A stretch of 64,000 bases of DNA, taken from positions 3,372,001-3,436,000 of the forward strand of contig NZ_JAUSYV010000001.1 in the NCBI RefSeq assembly GCF_030817055.1, given 5' to 3'. Position numbers and translations under genes: made by a program. Below the pieces are notes generated by a model. The model was not told the DNA's origin, did not search any database, and was given only the letters and a program-made list of their open reading frames with translations. The stretch is from Bacillus sp. V2I10. Lineage in GTDB: Bacteria > Bacillota > Bacilli > Bacillales > Bacillaceae. The stretch's first letter is position 1; each line of letters begins with the position of its first letter. Below, piece after piece: positions 51,547 through 61,474 of the stretch.

Positions 51547-52077
51547 TTACGTAATAAAAAATGCTCCATATCCCATCGCCCCAACAATAACTAGAGCTGG
51601 GTGCACCTTCCACTTCTCTAATAATAAAAAACTGATAATAATTAAAAAGAGAGATTGCCATAAACCTGAATCCATGTAAGAAGTAGAAAAGAAACTAAAG
51701 GCCATGACCCCAAGTAGAACAGCAATGGTCGGCCTAATAAAAGTGGTCATTCTTTTAACCTTTGGAGAATCTTTAAATTTATATAAAAAGCCTAATAGCA
51801 AAATCATTAAGATTAGTGACGGAGCTACAGTTGCAAAAATCCCTACTACTCCACCAAGAATACCACCTTGTTGATACCCAATATACGCCGCCATCTTTGT
51901 TGCAATTGGGCCTGGAAGAGCATTCCCTAATGCAAGCACTTCACTAAATTCATTAACATTCATCCATCCATAGCGATCGACAACTTCATTTTCAACTAAA
52001 GGAATTGAAGCTGGTCCACCACCATATCCAATAATTCCAGGGATAAAAAAGGCGAGAAAGATTTCCCAATAAATCAC
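51547..52077 (-). CDS. Chromate transporter half-protein (ChrA short form, second)
   Basis: A 176-residue membrane protein of the CHR family: FFIPGIIGYGGGPASIPLVE, ALPGPIATKMAAYIGYQQGG and several membrane segments. Short ChrA proteins occur as pairs that together equal the long form; the pair may export chromate or a related anion. It overlaps its partner by 4 bp. Confidence 0.9.
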   Translation of the reverse strand: MIYWEIFLAFFIPGIIGYGGGPASIPLVENEVVDRYGWMNVNEFSEVLALGNALPGPIATKMAAYIGYQQGGILGGVVGIFATVAPSLILMILLLGFLYKFKDSPKVKRMTTFIRPTIAVLLGVMAFSFFSTSYMDSGLWQSLFLIIISFLLLEKWKVHPALVIVGAMGYGAFFIT

Positions 52078-52649
52078 GAAGCATTTCCCCTTTCTATCTT
52101 ACGTTCTGTTTTAGGATCTTTATCCTTCTTTATGATAGCTGCGAGTAAAAGCCCACCAATTAAAATAGCAGGATGTAATCCAAAGATCTCCATTAAGAAG
52201 AAACTAATAACTATGAGTATCGATGACTTTAACCATCCTAAGGATTTCTGGGATTTTTTTAAAAAGTCCCATGTTAATGTAGCCAACATGACACCTACTA
52301 CCGGTACTACTGCTGCTGTCATTCCCTGCACCCAAGGATAGTCTTTTACTGAAGAGATTGTTGTCAACAAGACAATCATTAAAATAATTGTAGGTACGAT
52401 AGTTGAAAGGGTCGCATTAATTAGTCCCAATATCCCTGCTACTCTGTAGCCGATATAACCAGCCATCTTTGTTGCAATTGGACCTGGTAGCGTATTACCT
52501 AATGCTAGTACGTCTGCGAACTCATCGTCATTCATCCATCTATATTTATCCACTACTTCTTTATGAACAAGAGGTATAGATGATGGTCCTCCACCGTACC
52601 CTAAAATTCCCACACGAAAAAAGGCTAAAAATAATTGTAGATGCTTCAT
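52074..52649 (-). CDS. Chromate transporter half-protein (ChrA short form, first)
   Basis: A 191-residue partner of the above, with FFRVGILGYGGGPSSIPLVH and TLPGPIATKMAGYIGYRVAG. The two are clearly duplicates and are coupled by a 4-bp overlap. A GGGGG-type site precedes it. Confidence 0.9.
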   Translation of the reverse strand: MKHLQLFLAFFRVGILGYGGGPSSIPLVHKEVVDKYRWMNDDEFADVLALGNTLPGPIATKMAGYIGYRVAGILGLINATLSTIVPTIILMIVLLTTISSVKDYPWVQGMTAAVVPVVGVMLATLTWDFLKKSQKSLGWLKSSILIVISFFLMEIFGLHPAILIGGLLLAAIIKKDKDPKTERKIERGNAS

Positions 52650-53536
52650 AATATCCCCCTTTAATATTTTTGTATTTTTATTTTAAATATGAGTATCCTT
52701 TCAACTCAGAATAACTTTTTATGAACATACGTTCGTAAAAAGTGCGACTAACATTGTTCTTGAAATGGTGCTTAAAATGCAAATACCAACAAATGAGTTT
52801 GATTTCTTCAATAACAGTCTTCGACAGAAGAAGCTTGTTCCTTGGCGCGCCCATCCAAAGGCAGATTAGTAGGGTTTTCCTTAAACCAAAAAGGGACATC
52901 CACTTTATCTGAAAATGGGGGGCGTCCCCAACATTAATGGAAAAACCTTGACTGGTTTTGCAGCAAAAAAGTATCCAACCTTAGTAACATTATGTTGCAT
53001 CAACAAAGACAATTACTTACTCAGTGCTAGTGGTATAATCATTTTTAAAAAAACGAAGGCAGTTATTTATCATAAGTAACTAAATTCATCATTGCTTTAC
53101 CAAGATTTAAACATCATTATTATTCACCCAATTCTTTTTCACCTCTTAATTCTTTGGATAAAATGTTTAACAATCTGCTACACATGGTATGAATTCACAT
53201 CTACGATCATTATATTTCCGTTTGTTAATTATATTACCCAAATACACTAACAAAGTAAGGTAAAACTAATTATTTTTGATTATATAGTAAATATAAGTGA
53301 TTTTCTATAGAATTACTGAATAATTATTTATTATTTTTAAGCTCAACTAGAAAATTAAAAGTTTCAAGTCGAGAGTAATGATCTATATAGCATTTTCAGA
53401 AGAAAAAAATAAGATTGACTCATAGGCACATAGCACATAATCCCTTTCCAACTTATCTCCTATACAAAACAGGAAAATTAGAGGGATCTAGCACCCAGCT
53501 TTAAGTCAATCTTTACATGATTAAAGAAGCATTTTT
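52650..53536. other. Non-coding or unassigned gap
   Basis: About 890 bp upstream of the chromate genes. A 73-codon leftward frame at 52678-52899 and an overlapping rightward one have no ribosome site or recognisable motif. I see nothing else supportable. Confidence 0.4.
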
Positions 53537-53986
53537 TTATAATTTCATTCCACTTCTACTTTTGAAGCGACGAAGCAATATATGACTTTCTACCCTAGTG
53601 ATTCCTTCAAGTGAATACAACTCATTATTTATAAACTTTTCTAATGCAACAAAGTCATCAACTAAAACGTGCATATGCAATGTACTCGGACCTGTCATTT
53701 GATAACAACTTGATACACAAGGATTATCAGCAAGCTTTTGGGCAACTTCCACTAAGAATGAAGGTTCACAATCAACTTCAAAGAAGGCTGAAACATTCTT
53801 TCCCATTTTCTCTGAATTAATAACAACACTAAACTTCTCAATGACATCATTTTTTATTAATTGATTAACACGTTCACGAACAGATACTCTGGATAAATCT
53901 AGCACTTTCCCTATATCTGAGTAAGACATTCTTCCATTAGCAGTAAGTAGCTCAAGTATTTTCCTGTCAATATTATCTATTTTCAA
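53537..53986 (-). CDS. Lrp/AsnC-family regulator
   Basis: A 149-residue Lrp protein: winged HTH with MSYSDIGKVLDLSRVSVRER (about 20-39) and RAM ligand domain (SCYQMTGPSTLHMHVLVDD). It starts with TTG after AAAGGATG. It lies 100 bp downstream of the GGT-family and MFS genes on the same strand and may respond to an amino acid or amide handled by them. Confidence 0.9.
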   Translation of the reverse strand: MKIDNIDRKILELLTANGRMSYSDIGKVLDLSRVSVRERVNQLIKNDVIEKFSVVINSEKMGKNVSAFFEVDCEPSFLVEVAQKLADNPCVSSCYQMTGPSTLHMHVLVDDFVALEKFINNELYSLEGITRVESHILLRRFKSRSGMKL

Positions 53987-54086
53987 ATTAGACCCATCCT
54001 TTAAGAATATATAGTATGAGTATAATATTAACAGGTAAATGATGAAAGCCTTCCAAAAATATCATGTTTAAAAATATCGTTTAGTT

Positions 54087-55667
54087 TTACCTTCCAACAG
54101 CTGCACCATCACTTCTGGGATCAACACCACCGTGTACAAAGCCTTGATCATCTATTAAGATTGCATTTGCATGTCCCATAATACCATCTAGTTCATTTAC
54201 TCTTTTTACAATATGTCCAGATTTCATTAGTTGCTCGATTACCTCTAGGCTAACTCGCCCTTCAATTTTAAGTTCTTGTGTTTCTTCACCCCAGGTTCTT
54301 CCCCAGACAAATCTAGGCTCACTGATCGCCTGCTGAGGATTCATACCATAGTCGATCATCCTTGTAATCATTACTGTTTGTGTTTGCGGTTGGCCTTCAC
54401 CACCCTGTGTACCATAAAGTATCCGAGGTCGTCCATCTTTAAAAGCCATCGCTGGCATTAGTGTATGGAAGGTTCTCTTTTTAGGTTCAAGACAATTAGC
54501 ACGTGATGAATCAAGAGAAAAGTATGATCCTCTATTTTGCATAATGATCCCTGTATCACCTGCTACAACCCCTGATCCAAATTCAAAGTATAAACTTTGA
54601 ATAAAGGAAACAGAGTTGCCTTCATCATCAATTACAGCTGCATGCGCAGTATCACTTCCTACAGATTGAGTTTGAATATCCTTTGCCTTATCAAATTGAA
54701 TTGAGTTGGCCATTTCTTGGGCATAGGATTTGCTTAGTAATCTATCTAATGGGATAGAGTGAAACTCAGGATCAGTTAAAAATTGATTTCGATCTTGAAA
54801 GCTTCTTTTTAATGATTCTACTAATAAATGATAATATTCGTAAGAACCTTCCTGTATAGATGCAAGATCAAAGTTTTCTATTATATTAAGAGCCATTAAT
54901 CCCACGAAGCCTTGAGAATTAGGCGGAACCTGATACATATGATAACCTCGATATGTCGTTGAAATCGGTTCAATCCATATACCCTGATGTTCAGCAAAAT
55001 CCTCTTCAGTGAGTAATCCACCTTTTTCTTTTAAACTTGAAATAATTCGATTTCCCAACTTTCCTTTATAAAAACCATCTCTTCCACTTACTGCAAGATC
55101 TTTCAAAGAGTTGCCTAAATCTTTTTGGACAAATTTCCCATTTATATTAGGAACTGTTTCATTTGGTAAGAAAATTGCAGCTGAATCTATATCTTTTTTC
55201 AGTATATCTATATTTTTCACTGTATTTTCATGCTGATCTATTGAAAAAGGAAACCCTGACAATGCATACTCTATAGCTGGTTCTAATACTTCCCCTAATG
55301 ATAATCTTCCATACTCTTTCAGGACAGCATCCCAACTATCTACCATTCCTGGTACGGTTATGATACTTTCTATCCCCCGATTTGGAATAGAACTTTTCCC
55401 TTTATATACGTTACGTGTTACTTTAGAACCCGAACGACCACTTCCATTATAAGCACGGACCTTTTGATCGTTTACACTATAAGTAAGCCAAAACGAGTCA
55501 CCTCCAAGACCTGTCATATGTGGATAAACCACAGCAAGACATGCACTAACGGCTACTGCAGCATCAAAGGCATTCCCACCTTTTTGAAGAATTGTATTTC
55601 CAGCTTGTGATGCTAAATAATGGGGACTCACCACCATTGTCTTACTCCCTACAATTGCTTTATTCAT
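54087..55667 (-). CDS. Gamma-glutamyltransferase-family hydrolase (cytoplasmic)
   Basis: A 526-residue Ntn-hydrolase proenzyme. The N-terminal VSPHYLASQAGNTILQKGGN, AFDAAVAVSACL and GLGGDSFWLTY and the processing site with the catalytic Thr in SDTAHAAVIDDEGNSVSF (about 350) fit the GGT superfamily. There is no signal peptide, unlike secreted GGT. Its size and cytoplasmic nature recall oxamate amidohydrolase HpxW of purine catabolism. Peptidase or glutathione roles are alternatives. It overlaps the MFS gene by 4 bp. Confidence 0.87.
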   Translation of the reverse strand: MNKAIVGSKTMVVSPHYLASQAGNTILQKGGNAFDAAVAVSACLAVVYPHMTGLGGDSFWLTYSVNDQKVRAYNGSGRSGSKVTRNVYKGKSSIPNRGIESIITVPGMVDSWDAVLKEYGRLSLGEVLEPAIEYALSGFPFSIDQHENTVKNIDILKKDIDSAAIFLPNETVPNINGKFVQKDLGNSLKDLAVSGRDGFYKGKLGNRIISSLKEKGGLLTEEDFAEHQGIWIEPISTTYRGYHMYQVPPNSQGFVGLMALNIIENFDLASIQEGSYEYYHLLVESLKRSFQDRNQFLTDPEFHSIPLDRLLSKSYAQEMANSIQFDKAKDIQTQSVGSDTAHAAVIDDEGNSVSFIQSLYFEFGSGVVAGDTGIIMQNRGSYFSLDSSRANCLEPKKRTFHTLMPAMAFKDGRPRILYGTQGGEGQPQTQTVMITRMIDYGMNPQQAISEPRFVWGRTWGEETQELKIEGRVSLEVIEQLMKSGHIVKRVNELDGIMGHANAILIDDQGFVHGGVDPRSDGAAVGR

Positions 55668-56911
55668 CCTATTTTCTCCTCCGTAACTAAGTTACTTTTT
55701 ATTACTTTTGTTTTAAAATTGGTTGTTGCCTTTACTTTATTGTCAGTAAAGATAAACATAATTGCCCCAATGATCAATAGTCCTCCTGAAAGGTAAAAAC
55801 CGAATTCTAGACTTCCAGTTTGATCAGCAAAATATCCTGTAATATATGGTGCAAAAATGGAAGAAAGCATACCACTAAAGTTAAAAAATCCATATACTCT
55901 TGAATACATTGAAGATGGTGTAATATCAGCCATATATGATATTAATACTGGATCAAGTGCTAATTTCCCCAGTAATCCATAAAGGGATAATCCTACAAGA
56001 AGTAAAGAATAGTTTTCTATATATGGAATGGCAAATTGACACAACGCTCCAGCAAATGCTAATACAATAATTAGTGGCTTTTTGCTTTTTATTTTGTCTG
56101 ACAAGAACCCAAAGATAATTGCACCTGGTATAGATGCCCATGGTACTAATGATGCAATGACTCCAGTTTGCGAAGCTTCAACTCCACGCGCCGTTTGCAA
56201 GTAGTAAGGAAGCCATGTCAGCATTCCAAAAAATCCATATAATGAACAAAAGATTAATATATAAACTAAAATATGATTCTTGGTAAATAGCTGTTTGATG
56301 CTTCCTTTTTCCTGTATTTCCTTTCCTTGTTTCGGCTCTTTATGCCGATTGTCTTGGACAAATATTCCAATTAAAATGGCGACAATGATAGTTGGTACTG
56401 CAAAAACGTAAAATGGAAATTGCCATCCTTTATTTAATGTGTAAGTAAAATAACTAGATGAGATAAAACCAAGAGAAATACCGAACGCCATTCCACTATT
56501 AATAAGAGCCGAGACTAGCCCTCTATATTTTTTAGGAGTGATGCTCGAAGATATTCCATATTGTGAACCATAATATGTACCTTCACCAAGACCAGTCATA
56601 GCTCGCATCAATAAGAAAAGACCAAAGCTTGCAGCTAATCCACTCATGTATGTTGCAATTCCAAATAAAAGATATCCAACTACTAAAACTTTTACTCTTC
56701 CAAACTTATCTGCTAAAAACCCGGTTGGTATCTGCATGAAAGCATAAGCAGCGAAAAACACTGTTGACATTAAACCTAGCTGAGCATTGTCTAACCCCCA
56801 CTCTTCACCAATACTCCCCATAACTGGAGAAAGTATATTTCGATCTGCATACATAAAGACCCAACCTAAAAAGAACAGAAAAATGACAAAAGCAGGATGT
56901 GTTTTTCTCAT
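55664..56911 (-). CDS. MFS transporter (anion:cation symporter-like)
   Basis: A 415-residue, 12-segment MFS protein with FADRNILSPVMGSIG-like first segment (MYADRNILSPVMGSI), TGFLADKFGRVKVL (about 63) and GLGEGTYYGSQYGISSSITP, as in organic-anion symporters. It overlaps the GGT-family gene by 4 bp, so it should import the substrate of that enzyme, for instance an acidic amide or dipeptide. Confidence 0.85.
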   Translation of the reverse strand: MRKTHPAFVIFLFFLGWVFMYADRNILSPVMGSIGEEWGLDNAQLGLMSTVFFAAYAFMQIPTGFLADKFGRVKVLVVGYLLFGIATYMSGLAASFGLFLLMRAMTGLGEGTYYGSQYGISSSITPKKYRGLVSALINSGMAFGISLGFISSSYFTYTLNKGWQFPFYVFAVPTIIVAILIGIFVQDNRHKEPKQGKEIQEKGSIKQLFTKNHILVYILIFCSLYGFFGMLTWLPYYLQTARGVEASQTGVIASLVPWASIPGAIIFGFLSDKIKSKKPLIIVLAFAGALCQFAIPYIENYSLLLVGLSLYGLLGKLALDPVLISYMADITPSSMYSRVYGFFNFSGMLSSIFAPYITGYFADQTGSLEFGFYLSGGLLIIGAIMFIFTDNKVKATTNFKTKVIKSNLVTEEKIG

Positions 56912-57264
56912 TAATAAAACTCCCTTCTATTATCTGGAATATTGGGATCATTATAGCAACTATTTTTTCAGAGAAGGGAGTTATTGTCACATATTCTTAC
57001 ATGGTTTTTTTGACATTTCGAAATCCTCTTGGCTATTTTTCATTCGTTTCGTAGTTAATTTTCAATTATTTGTTTCGAAATGAAAAAATCATTTCAATCA
57101 AATTAGTGATAAAGATCTAGTATGTCAGATTTAGCTTCACCGTTCCTTTACTTGAGCTTGCTACAAAAAGCGAGCAATAAACCACTATATCTTTTAATAG
57201 ACAAAAATTCCCGGCCAGGAACGTTTTAAAGTCAATCGTCTCCGTTTTTTGTTTAAAGAACATC

Positions 57265-57399
57265 CTATTTCCTCCCTAAGGCGTTTCTTTGTTTAACCTC
57301 AACTAAGATCAGTTTGACTGTTTCATTATCTTTGAAGTGCATTGCATAGCTCAGGACCAAATACAATTGGTGTCGGGATGCTGTTGTTATGTTTTTCAT
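57265..57399 (-). CDS. Small hypothetical protein
   Basis: A 44-residue frame starting at ATG 57399 behind AGAGGGG. It is MKNITTASRHQLYLVLSYAM, HFKDNETVKLILVEVKQRN and a short basic tail. I do not recognise it; the good ribosome site and amphipathic composition make it plausible. A palindrome at 57459-57490 lies upstream. Confidence 0.5.
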   Translation of the reverse strand: MKNITTASRHQLYLVLSYAMHFKDNETVKLILVEVKQRNALGRK

Positions 57400-57458
57400 A
57401 TTGATTCCCCTCTTTCTCCCCCTAAGTTCTGCTCGGGGGGAAATGACATAATAGAGAC

Positions 57459-57490
57459 AAGTCAAGCATTTTTTGACAAGCGCTTGACTT
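57459..57490. promoter_or_regulatory. Inverted repeat upstream of the small protein
   Basis: AAGTCAAGC / GCTTGACTT around 14 bases. No T run follows on either strand, so an operator is as likely as a terminator. Confidence 0.4.
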
Positions 57491-57785
57491 TGTAGATTTT
57501 CAGTTCTTACCCAAATAAAATTTAGGATCGTTCACGATACTTACCATTGGTATTTTTGTATTCATAAAATATAAAATAATTATTCCTTATCCTTGAGTTC
57601 TCTTTCCTTTTGGTTAAAAAGCACAAAGAAATATCGGAAAATTCACATATCTTCTAATGAATCTTAAAAATAGATAGTTTAAACTATTAATAAATTAGAA
57701 TGTTAGGTTTTTTAACATGAGGTGTTGTTTTACATGACAACGAAAGTTAAGAACAGAAACTGTCTACTTAGAGGGAGGAATAAAT

Positions 57786-59237
57786 TTGGCATTAAAAAAA
57801 ATCGAGAAGGTTTCTTATGATATTCATGAAGAACCTCAATTAGTTAAAAAGAGGTTCGCGATGCCGCATATTTACGTCATTTTATTTTTATTTATTGTAC
57901 TTGCTGGGGTTGCTACTTATCTCGTTCCGGCTGGTGTATACGAAAGAATCCCGGGTCCGGAAGGGAGAACAACGATTGAGCCGAATTCATATCAACGAGT
58001 TGAGCAGACACCTGTTAGTTTAACGGAATTTATCACAGCTATACCGAGGGGGTTGGTAGCAGCTGGTGAAGTTGTGTTTTTTACATTTATTATCGGTGGT
58101 ATTTTTGCGGTGATTCGAAAAACTGGTCTTATTGAAATAGGGGTAGATAGGTTGACGAGGAAATATGCGACAAAAAGTGTTGCATTAATACCAGTATTAA
58201 TGGTTGTGTTTGCTACTGTTTGTAGTTTGATTGGCACTCAGGAATTAAGTTTAGTATATGTTCCGGTTATTCTGCCATTAATGATTGCTTTAGGATATGA
58301 TTCAGTGGTGGCTGCTGCAGTAGCTTTAGTTGCAACGACAGCAGGATTTATGACAGGATTTCTTAATCCAATTAATACGGGGTTAGGTCAAAAGATTTCG
58401 GGGCTTCCGGTGTTCTCGGGGATCGAGTTAAGAATGATAGCTTTTGTTGTGTTTGTTTTAGCGGGAATTATTTATATCATTCGCTACGCTCAAAAGGTAA
58501 AAAGAAATCCAGAGGCTAGCCTGGTTTATGAAGAAGATTTGAATAAAAGAACGGCCTATTTAAATAAAACGGCAGTGGACAAACGTCTTGCAACAACGCG
58601 TCAAAAGATAGCTTCTGTTGTACTTTTAGTCTTTTTTGCTTTACTTGTTTATGGGGTATTAGCTAAAGGTTGGTTTATGTTAGAGATGGCAGGGCTGTTC
58701 ATCACCATGGGAATTGTGGTTGGAATGATTGCAGATTTAAAGCTAACAGATATTTGTGAAGGGTTTAATGAAGGGTTTCGTGAGGTATTGGTTGGTGCAA
58801 TCATAATTGGTATAGCCAGAGCGGTTGCTGTTGTCATGGAGGACGGTCAAGTGATGGACACGATTGTCAATAGCTTAAGTACTGTTGTTGGTGAATTTCC
58901 TGCAGTATTTAGCGCTATTGGAATGTTTTTGGTGCAAATGTTGTTTAGCTTCTTAGTTCCGTCAGGAAGTGGACAAGCGTTGGTTACCATGCCAATTTTG
59001 GCACCACTTTCAGATTTGATTGGAGTAACAAGACAAACTGCCGTATTAGCCTATCAATTTGGCGATGGTCTTGGAAATATATTATTTCCAACATCGGGAT
59101 ACTTCTTGGCAACACTTGCACTAGCTGGTGTTCCTTGGCAAAAATGGGTTCGCTTCTACTTGCCGTTGTTTCTTGTATGGCTTGTGCTTGCTATTGTTTT
59201 CCTTATTACAGCTCAAGTTATTCAATGGAATGGTTGA
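57786..59237 (+). CDS. YfcC/DcuC-like transporter
   Basis: A 483-residue, about 12-segment protein of the YfcC family (C4-dicarboxylate/arginine-ornithine antiporter-like). FLVPSGSGQALVTMPILAPLSD (about 395) and FGDGLGNILFPTSGYF (about 423) mark the substrate-binding half-loops. The start is TTG after GAGGGAGGAAT. The substrate is unknown; amino acids or peptides are usual for this group. Confidence 0.88.
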   Translation: MALKKIEKVSYDIHEEPQLVKKRFAMPHIYVILFLFIVLAGVATYLVPAGVYERIPGPEGRTTIEPNSYQRVEQTPVSLTEFITAIPRGLVAAGEVVFFTFIIGGIFAVIRKTGLIEIGVDRLTRKYATKSVALIPVLMVVFATVCSLIGTQELSLVYVPVILPLMIALGYDSVVAAAVALVATTAGFMTGFLNPINTGLGQKISGLPVFSGIELRMIAFVVFVLAGIIYIIRYAQKVKRNPEASLVYEEDLNKRTAYLNKTAVDKRLATTRQKIASVVLLVFFALLVYGVLAKGWFMLEMAGLFITMGIVVGMIADLKLTDICEGFNEGFREVLVGAIIIGIARAVAVVMEDGQVMDTIVNSLSTVVGEFPAVFSAIGMFLVQMLFSFLVPSGSGQALVTMPILAPLSDLIGVTRQTAVLAYQFGDGLGNILFPTSGYFLATLALAGVPWQKWVRFYLPLFLVWLVLAIVFLITAQVIQWNG

Positions 59238-59240
59238 ATA

Positions 59241-59275
59241 TGAAAATATGAAGATATGAAGATATGAAGATAAAT
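59241..59275 (+). repeat. 8-bp tandem repeat after yfcC
   Basis: About four copies of ATATGAAG or ATATGAAA directly downstream of the stop codon. Confidence 0.8.
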
Positions 59276-59339
59276 GTTGTTTGTGAGAACGGTGGATCTA
59301 TTCTTTCTTAAAAAGGGATTTAAGAAAAGTTACTTGGTT

Positions 59340-59612
59340 TTCGTACCAGTTAAATTATTTGCTTGAAACTCCGTCATAAATGATAAGTGGAAAAGAGTCG
59401 ATATTCCTGCATCTGCTAATTTTTGTAATGTTTTAAAGCGTGCCAGAATAGGAGGTGCTTCTGGAGTAAAATGTTTCCGTATTGTTTCCGAATCTGTCTC
59501 AATTGTCATGTTACCCTGACTCTTCCTTTTAAGTGCTGTAGTAAATCAATATCTCTACTTACAAGTGGGCTTCTCGTCTGTACTAATAAGAAGTCAGGAG
59601 GATCTTCTACCA
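59340..59612 (-). pseudogene. Radical-SAM protein relic (SplB-like family), frameshifted
   Basis: The minus strand encodes DPPDFLLVQTRSPLVSRDID and LLQHLKGRVRV, then after a frameshift MTIETDSETIRKHFTPEAPP and LARFKTLQKLADAGI. This fits the central part of Rv2578c/SplB-like radical-SAM proteins. The CxxxCxxC part is lost. Confidence 0.65.
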
Positions 59613-59695
59613 TAACTATTGCCAATCAGTTCTTTTTCAATCGGAACTAATCCAAAATGCTCCAGTAACTCATCTGGATTCCAATTTCGTTTCAT
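59613..59695 (-). pseudogene. Tn3-family transposase N-terminal relic
   Basis: ATG 59695 opens KRNWNPDELLEHFGLVPIEK and ELIGNS, the N-terminal DUF4158 signature of Tn3 transposases. It ends after about 27 codons at the join with the radical-SAM relic. Confidence 0.6.
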
Positions 59696-59974
59696 AAACT
59701 TTCCCCCTTTTTTTGGTAATTATTTTGATTCTAATGATTTCTTACAAAGAAGGCAATTAGAATTAGGGAAATTGTTTATATAATTCAGAAATCCACTTTG
59801 CGGTCTATCGGAGGAACCCTGTCACTGGACCTAAATGCCAGGGTAACCAAAATCCAAAAATAACAAAACTTTATTACAACAACAACGGAAGAATAAACAG
59901 GTATAATCCTTCATTAAAAAACAAGAATAATATGTTAAAATTTTGAATGTTAGTTAAAAAAAGGAGGTTAAAAT

Positions 59975-60394
59975 ATGAGGAAAATAAAGATTGGAGCATG
60001 GATTTTAACATTAATTATGATTGTCAGTTCCCCCTTTTCTGCTTTAGCAGCAGTAACAGCAGGAGAAGGAGATTGGGATAATCAAGGGAGCGATGAATTT
60101 ACCAACCAAAGTGAAATCTTTCTATCAGGTGGGGGCGATTTTAAAATTTGTCTCAGTTCTGATAGTCAATCAGGTTATTATCAGTTATTTGAAGAAGATC
60201 CGTATAATGAAGATGATAAAGTATTATCTAATGGTATTGTAGGTCTCCACTTTAAAACAGCAGGTAGTAATGATTTCGATTCAAATGGCTGTCATATCTT
60301 CAGAAATATCGGTGGATATGTCGATGGTGATCAAGCCGAATTTTATCTTGCGAAATATTCTGGCGGAAATTCCACTGTAACAGCCTGGGATTGA
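59975..60394 (+). CDS. Small secreted protein, unknown
   Basis: A 139-residue protein with a Sec signal peptide (KIKIGAWILTLIMIVSSPFS, ALA|AVTAG). The mature part is acidic, rich in Gly, Asp, Ser and aromatic residues, and has two Cys (near 59 and 106) that could form a disulfide. It looks like a compact beta-sandwich. I do not know the family. The GGAGG site and strong terminator mark it as a one-gene unit. Confidence 0.75.
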   Translation: MRKIKIGAWILTLIMIVSSPFSALAAVTAGEGDWDNQGSDEFTNQSEIFLSGGGDFKICLSSDSQSGYYQLFEEDPYNEDDKVLSNGIVGLHFKTAGSNDFDSNGCHIFRNIGGYVDGDQAEFYLAKYSGGNSTVTAWD

Positions 60395-60463
60395 TTTATA
60401 CTAGTCAAAGAGGATTAGGATAATTGGCCATTAGAATGCTTCCTAGAACGGTTGTTATAGTAA

Positions 60464-60510
60464 CAACAAAAAGGGTTGGGACCCTTTTGGATACCCAACC
60501 CTTTTTGTTG
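60464..60510 (+). terminator. Terminator of the secreted-protein gene
   Basis: CAACAAAAAGGGTTGGG / CCCAACCCTTTTTGTTG, a 17-bp perfect stem. Confidence 0.88.
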
Positions 60511-60699
60511 CCGATAATTTACATTATGTTAACTAGTTTTGTATATAGTATTCATGTGATACTTGAAACTTAAAAATACATTAGAGAGCCAAATAAACGC
60601 CCCTGTCAACGGTAAATGTCTGACTGGAACAGAGTGGAAGGAATTTAAGGAGTTGACAGGTTTACCACACCCCAAACAGTTTGATCATTTTCTACCTAT

Positions 60700-60732
60700 G
60701 TTGTTCAACAATCGCGCCCGATTCTGGAATAA
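60700..60732. repeat. GCGCCCGATT palindromic element
   Basis: GTTGTTCAACAATCG, CGCC, CGATTCTGGAATAAC is the imperfect counterpart of the palindrome ending repeat copy A. Confidence 0.7.
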
Positions 60733-60750
60733 CAGAAGAGCTTCAATTAG

Positions 60751-61425
60751 CTATTGCTGTAATCGTTTATTAAGTCCATCTAATAAAACTTGAAGACCAA
60801 ATTCAAATTGTTTGTCACTATTTATGGATACTGAATAATCAGCAAGTTCAACTAAAGACGGATATTTACTAACAGGTAAAGACTGAAACATATTTCTTGC
60901 CTGTTCAAAAGCTTCATTAACCTCTAATCCTTGGATTTTAGCTATTTGAACCTGTATCATTTCATCTCTTACAAATGAAAGAACATAATTATTAAATAAA
61001 CTAGCCGTAGCTGGAACATCCTCTGACCTAAAACCAGCATTAATAAGAATTCGGTATATATTCTCAATTAATTGAAGTCGATCAGGAGTCATTGGTACTG
61101 TTTCGGTCATTATTTCTACTGAATCCCGAATAGACAACAATGCTTGTCGAAACTCATTCCCAAGTTCAATGAGCTGCTCATACCATTCTTTAGACGAATC
61201 AGGAAATGAGATATTTTTAGAGATCTGCTCAGATAATAACTGTAATAATTCATATTTATTTTCGATGTGCCAATATAGAGATGCAGCACTTGTATTAAGG
61301 GCGTTCGCCACATTTCTCATAGACAGTTTTTTTAAGCCATCTTTATTAATCAAGTCGATCGCTGTTTGAATAATTTTACTTTGATCCAGCGATTCATATT
61401 CTGAATTTTGTTTTTTTCTAGCCAT
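60751..61425 (-). CDS. TetR/AcrR-family regulator (TetR class with C-terminal domain)
   Basis: A 224-residue TetR protein. HTH helices lie in LSMRNVANALNTSAASLYWHIENK (about 36-59), followed by a TetR_C-like ligand domain. ATG 61425 follows AGGAGG. It is divergent from the DUF2269 gene, and two operators lie in the 103-bp spacer, so it likely represses both. Confidence 0.9.
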   Translation of the reverse strand: MARKKQNSEYESLDQSKIIQTAIDLINKDGLKKLSMRNVANALNTSAASLYWHIENKYELLQLLSEQISKNISFPDSSKEWYEQLIELGNEFRQALLSIRDSVEIMTETVPMTPDRLQLIENIYRILINAGFRSEDVPATASLFNNYVLSFVRDEMIQVQIAKIQGLEVNEAFEQARNMFQSLPVSKYPSLVELADYSVSINSDKQFEFGLQVLLDGLNKRLQQ

Positions 61426-61474
61426 TTGTATACCTCCTATACCCATTGACAATATTAACATTTATGCCTTAAAC

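Larger units (their letters stand above)
59276..59974. other. Gap holding two gene relics
   Basis: The 700 bp between yfcC and the secreted protein gene contain radical-SAM and Tn3-transposase fragments on the minus strand and otherwise nothing recognisable. Confidence 0.55.
60395..60750. other. Gap after the secreted protein
   Basis: It contains the terminator at 60464-60510 and a GCGCCCGATT palindrome at 60700-60732. No gene was seen. Confidence 0.5.

Noticed and set aside
52678..52899. 73-codon leftward frame upstream of the chromate genes
   Set aside because: An equally long frame lies on the opposite strand, and neither has a motif or ribosome site.
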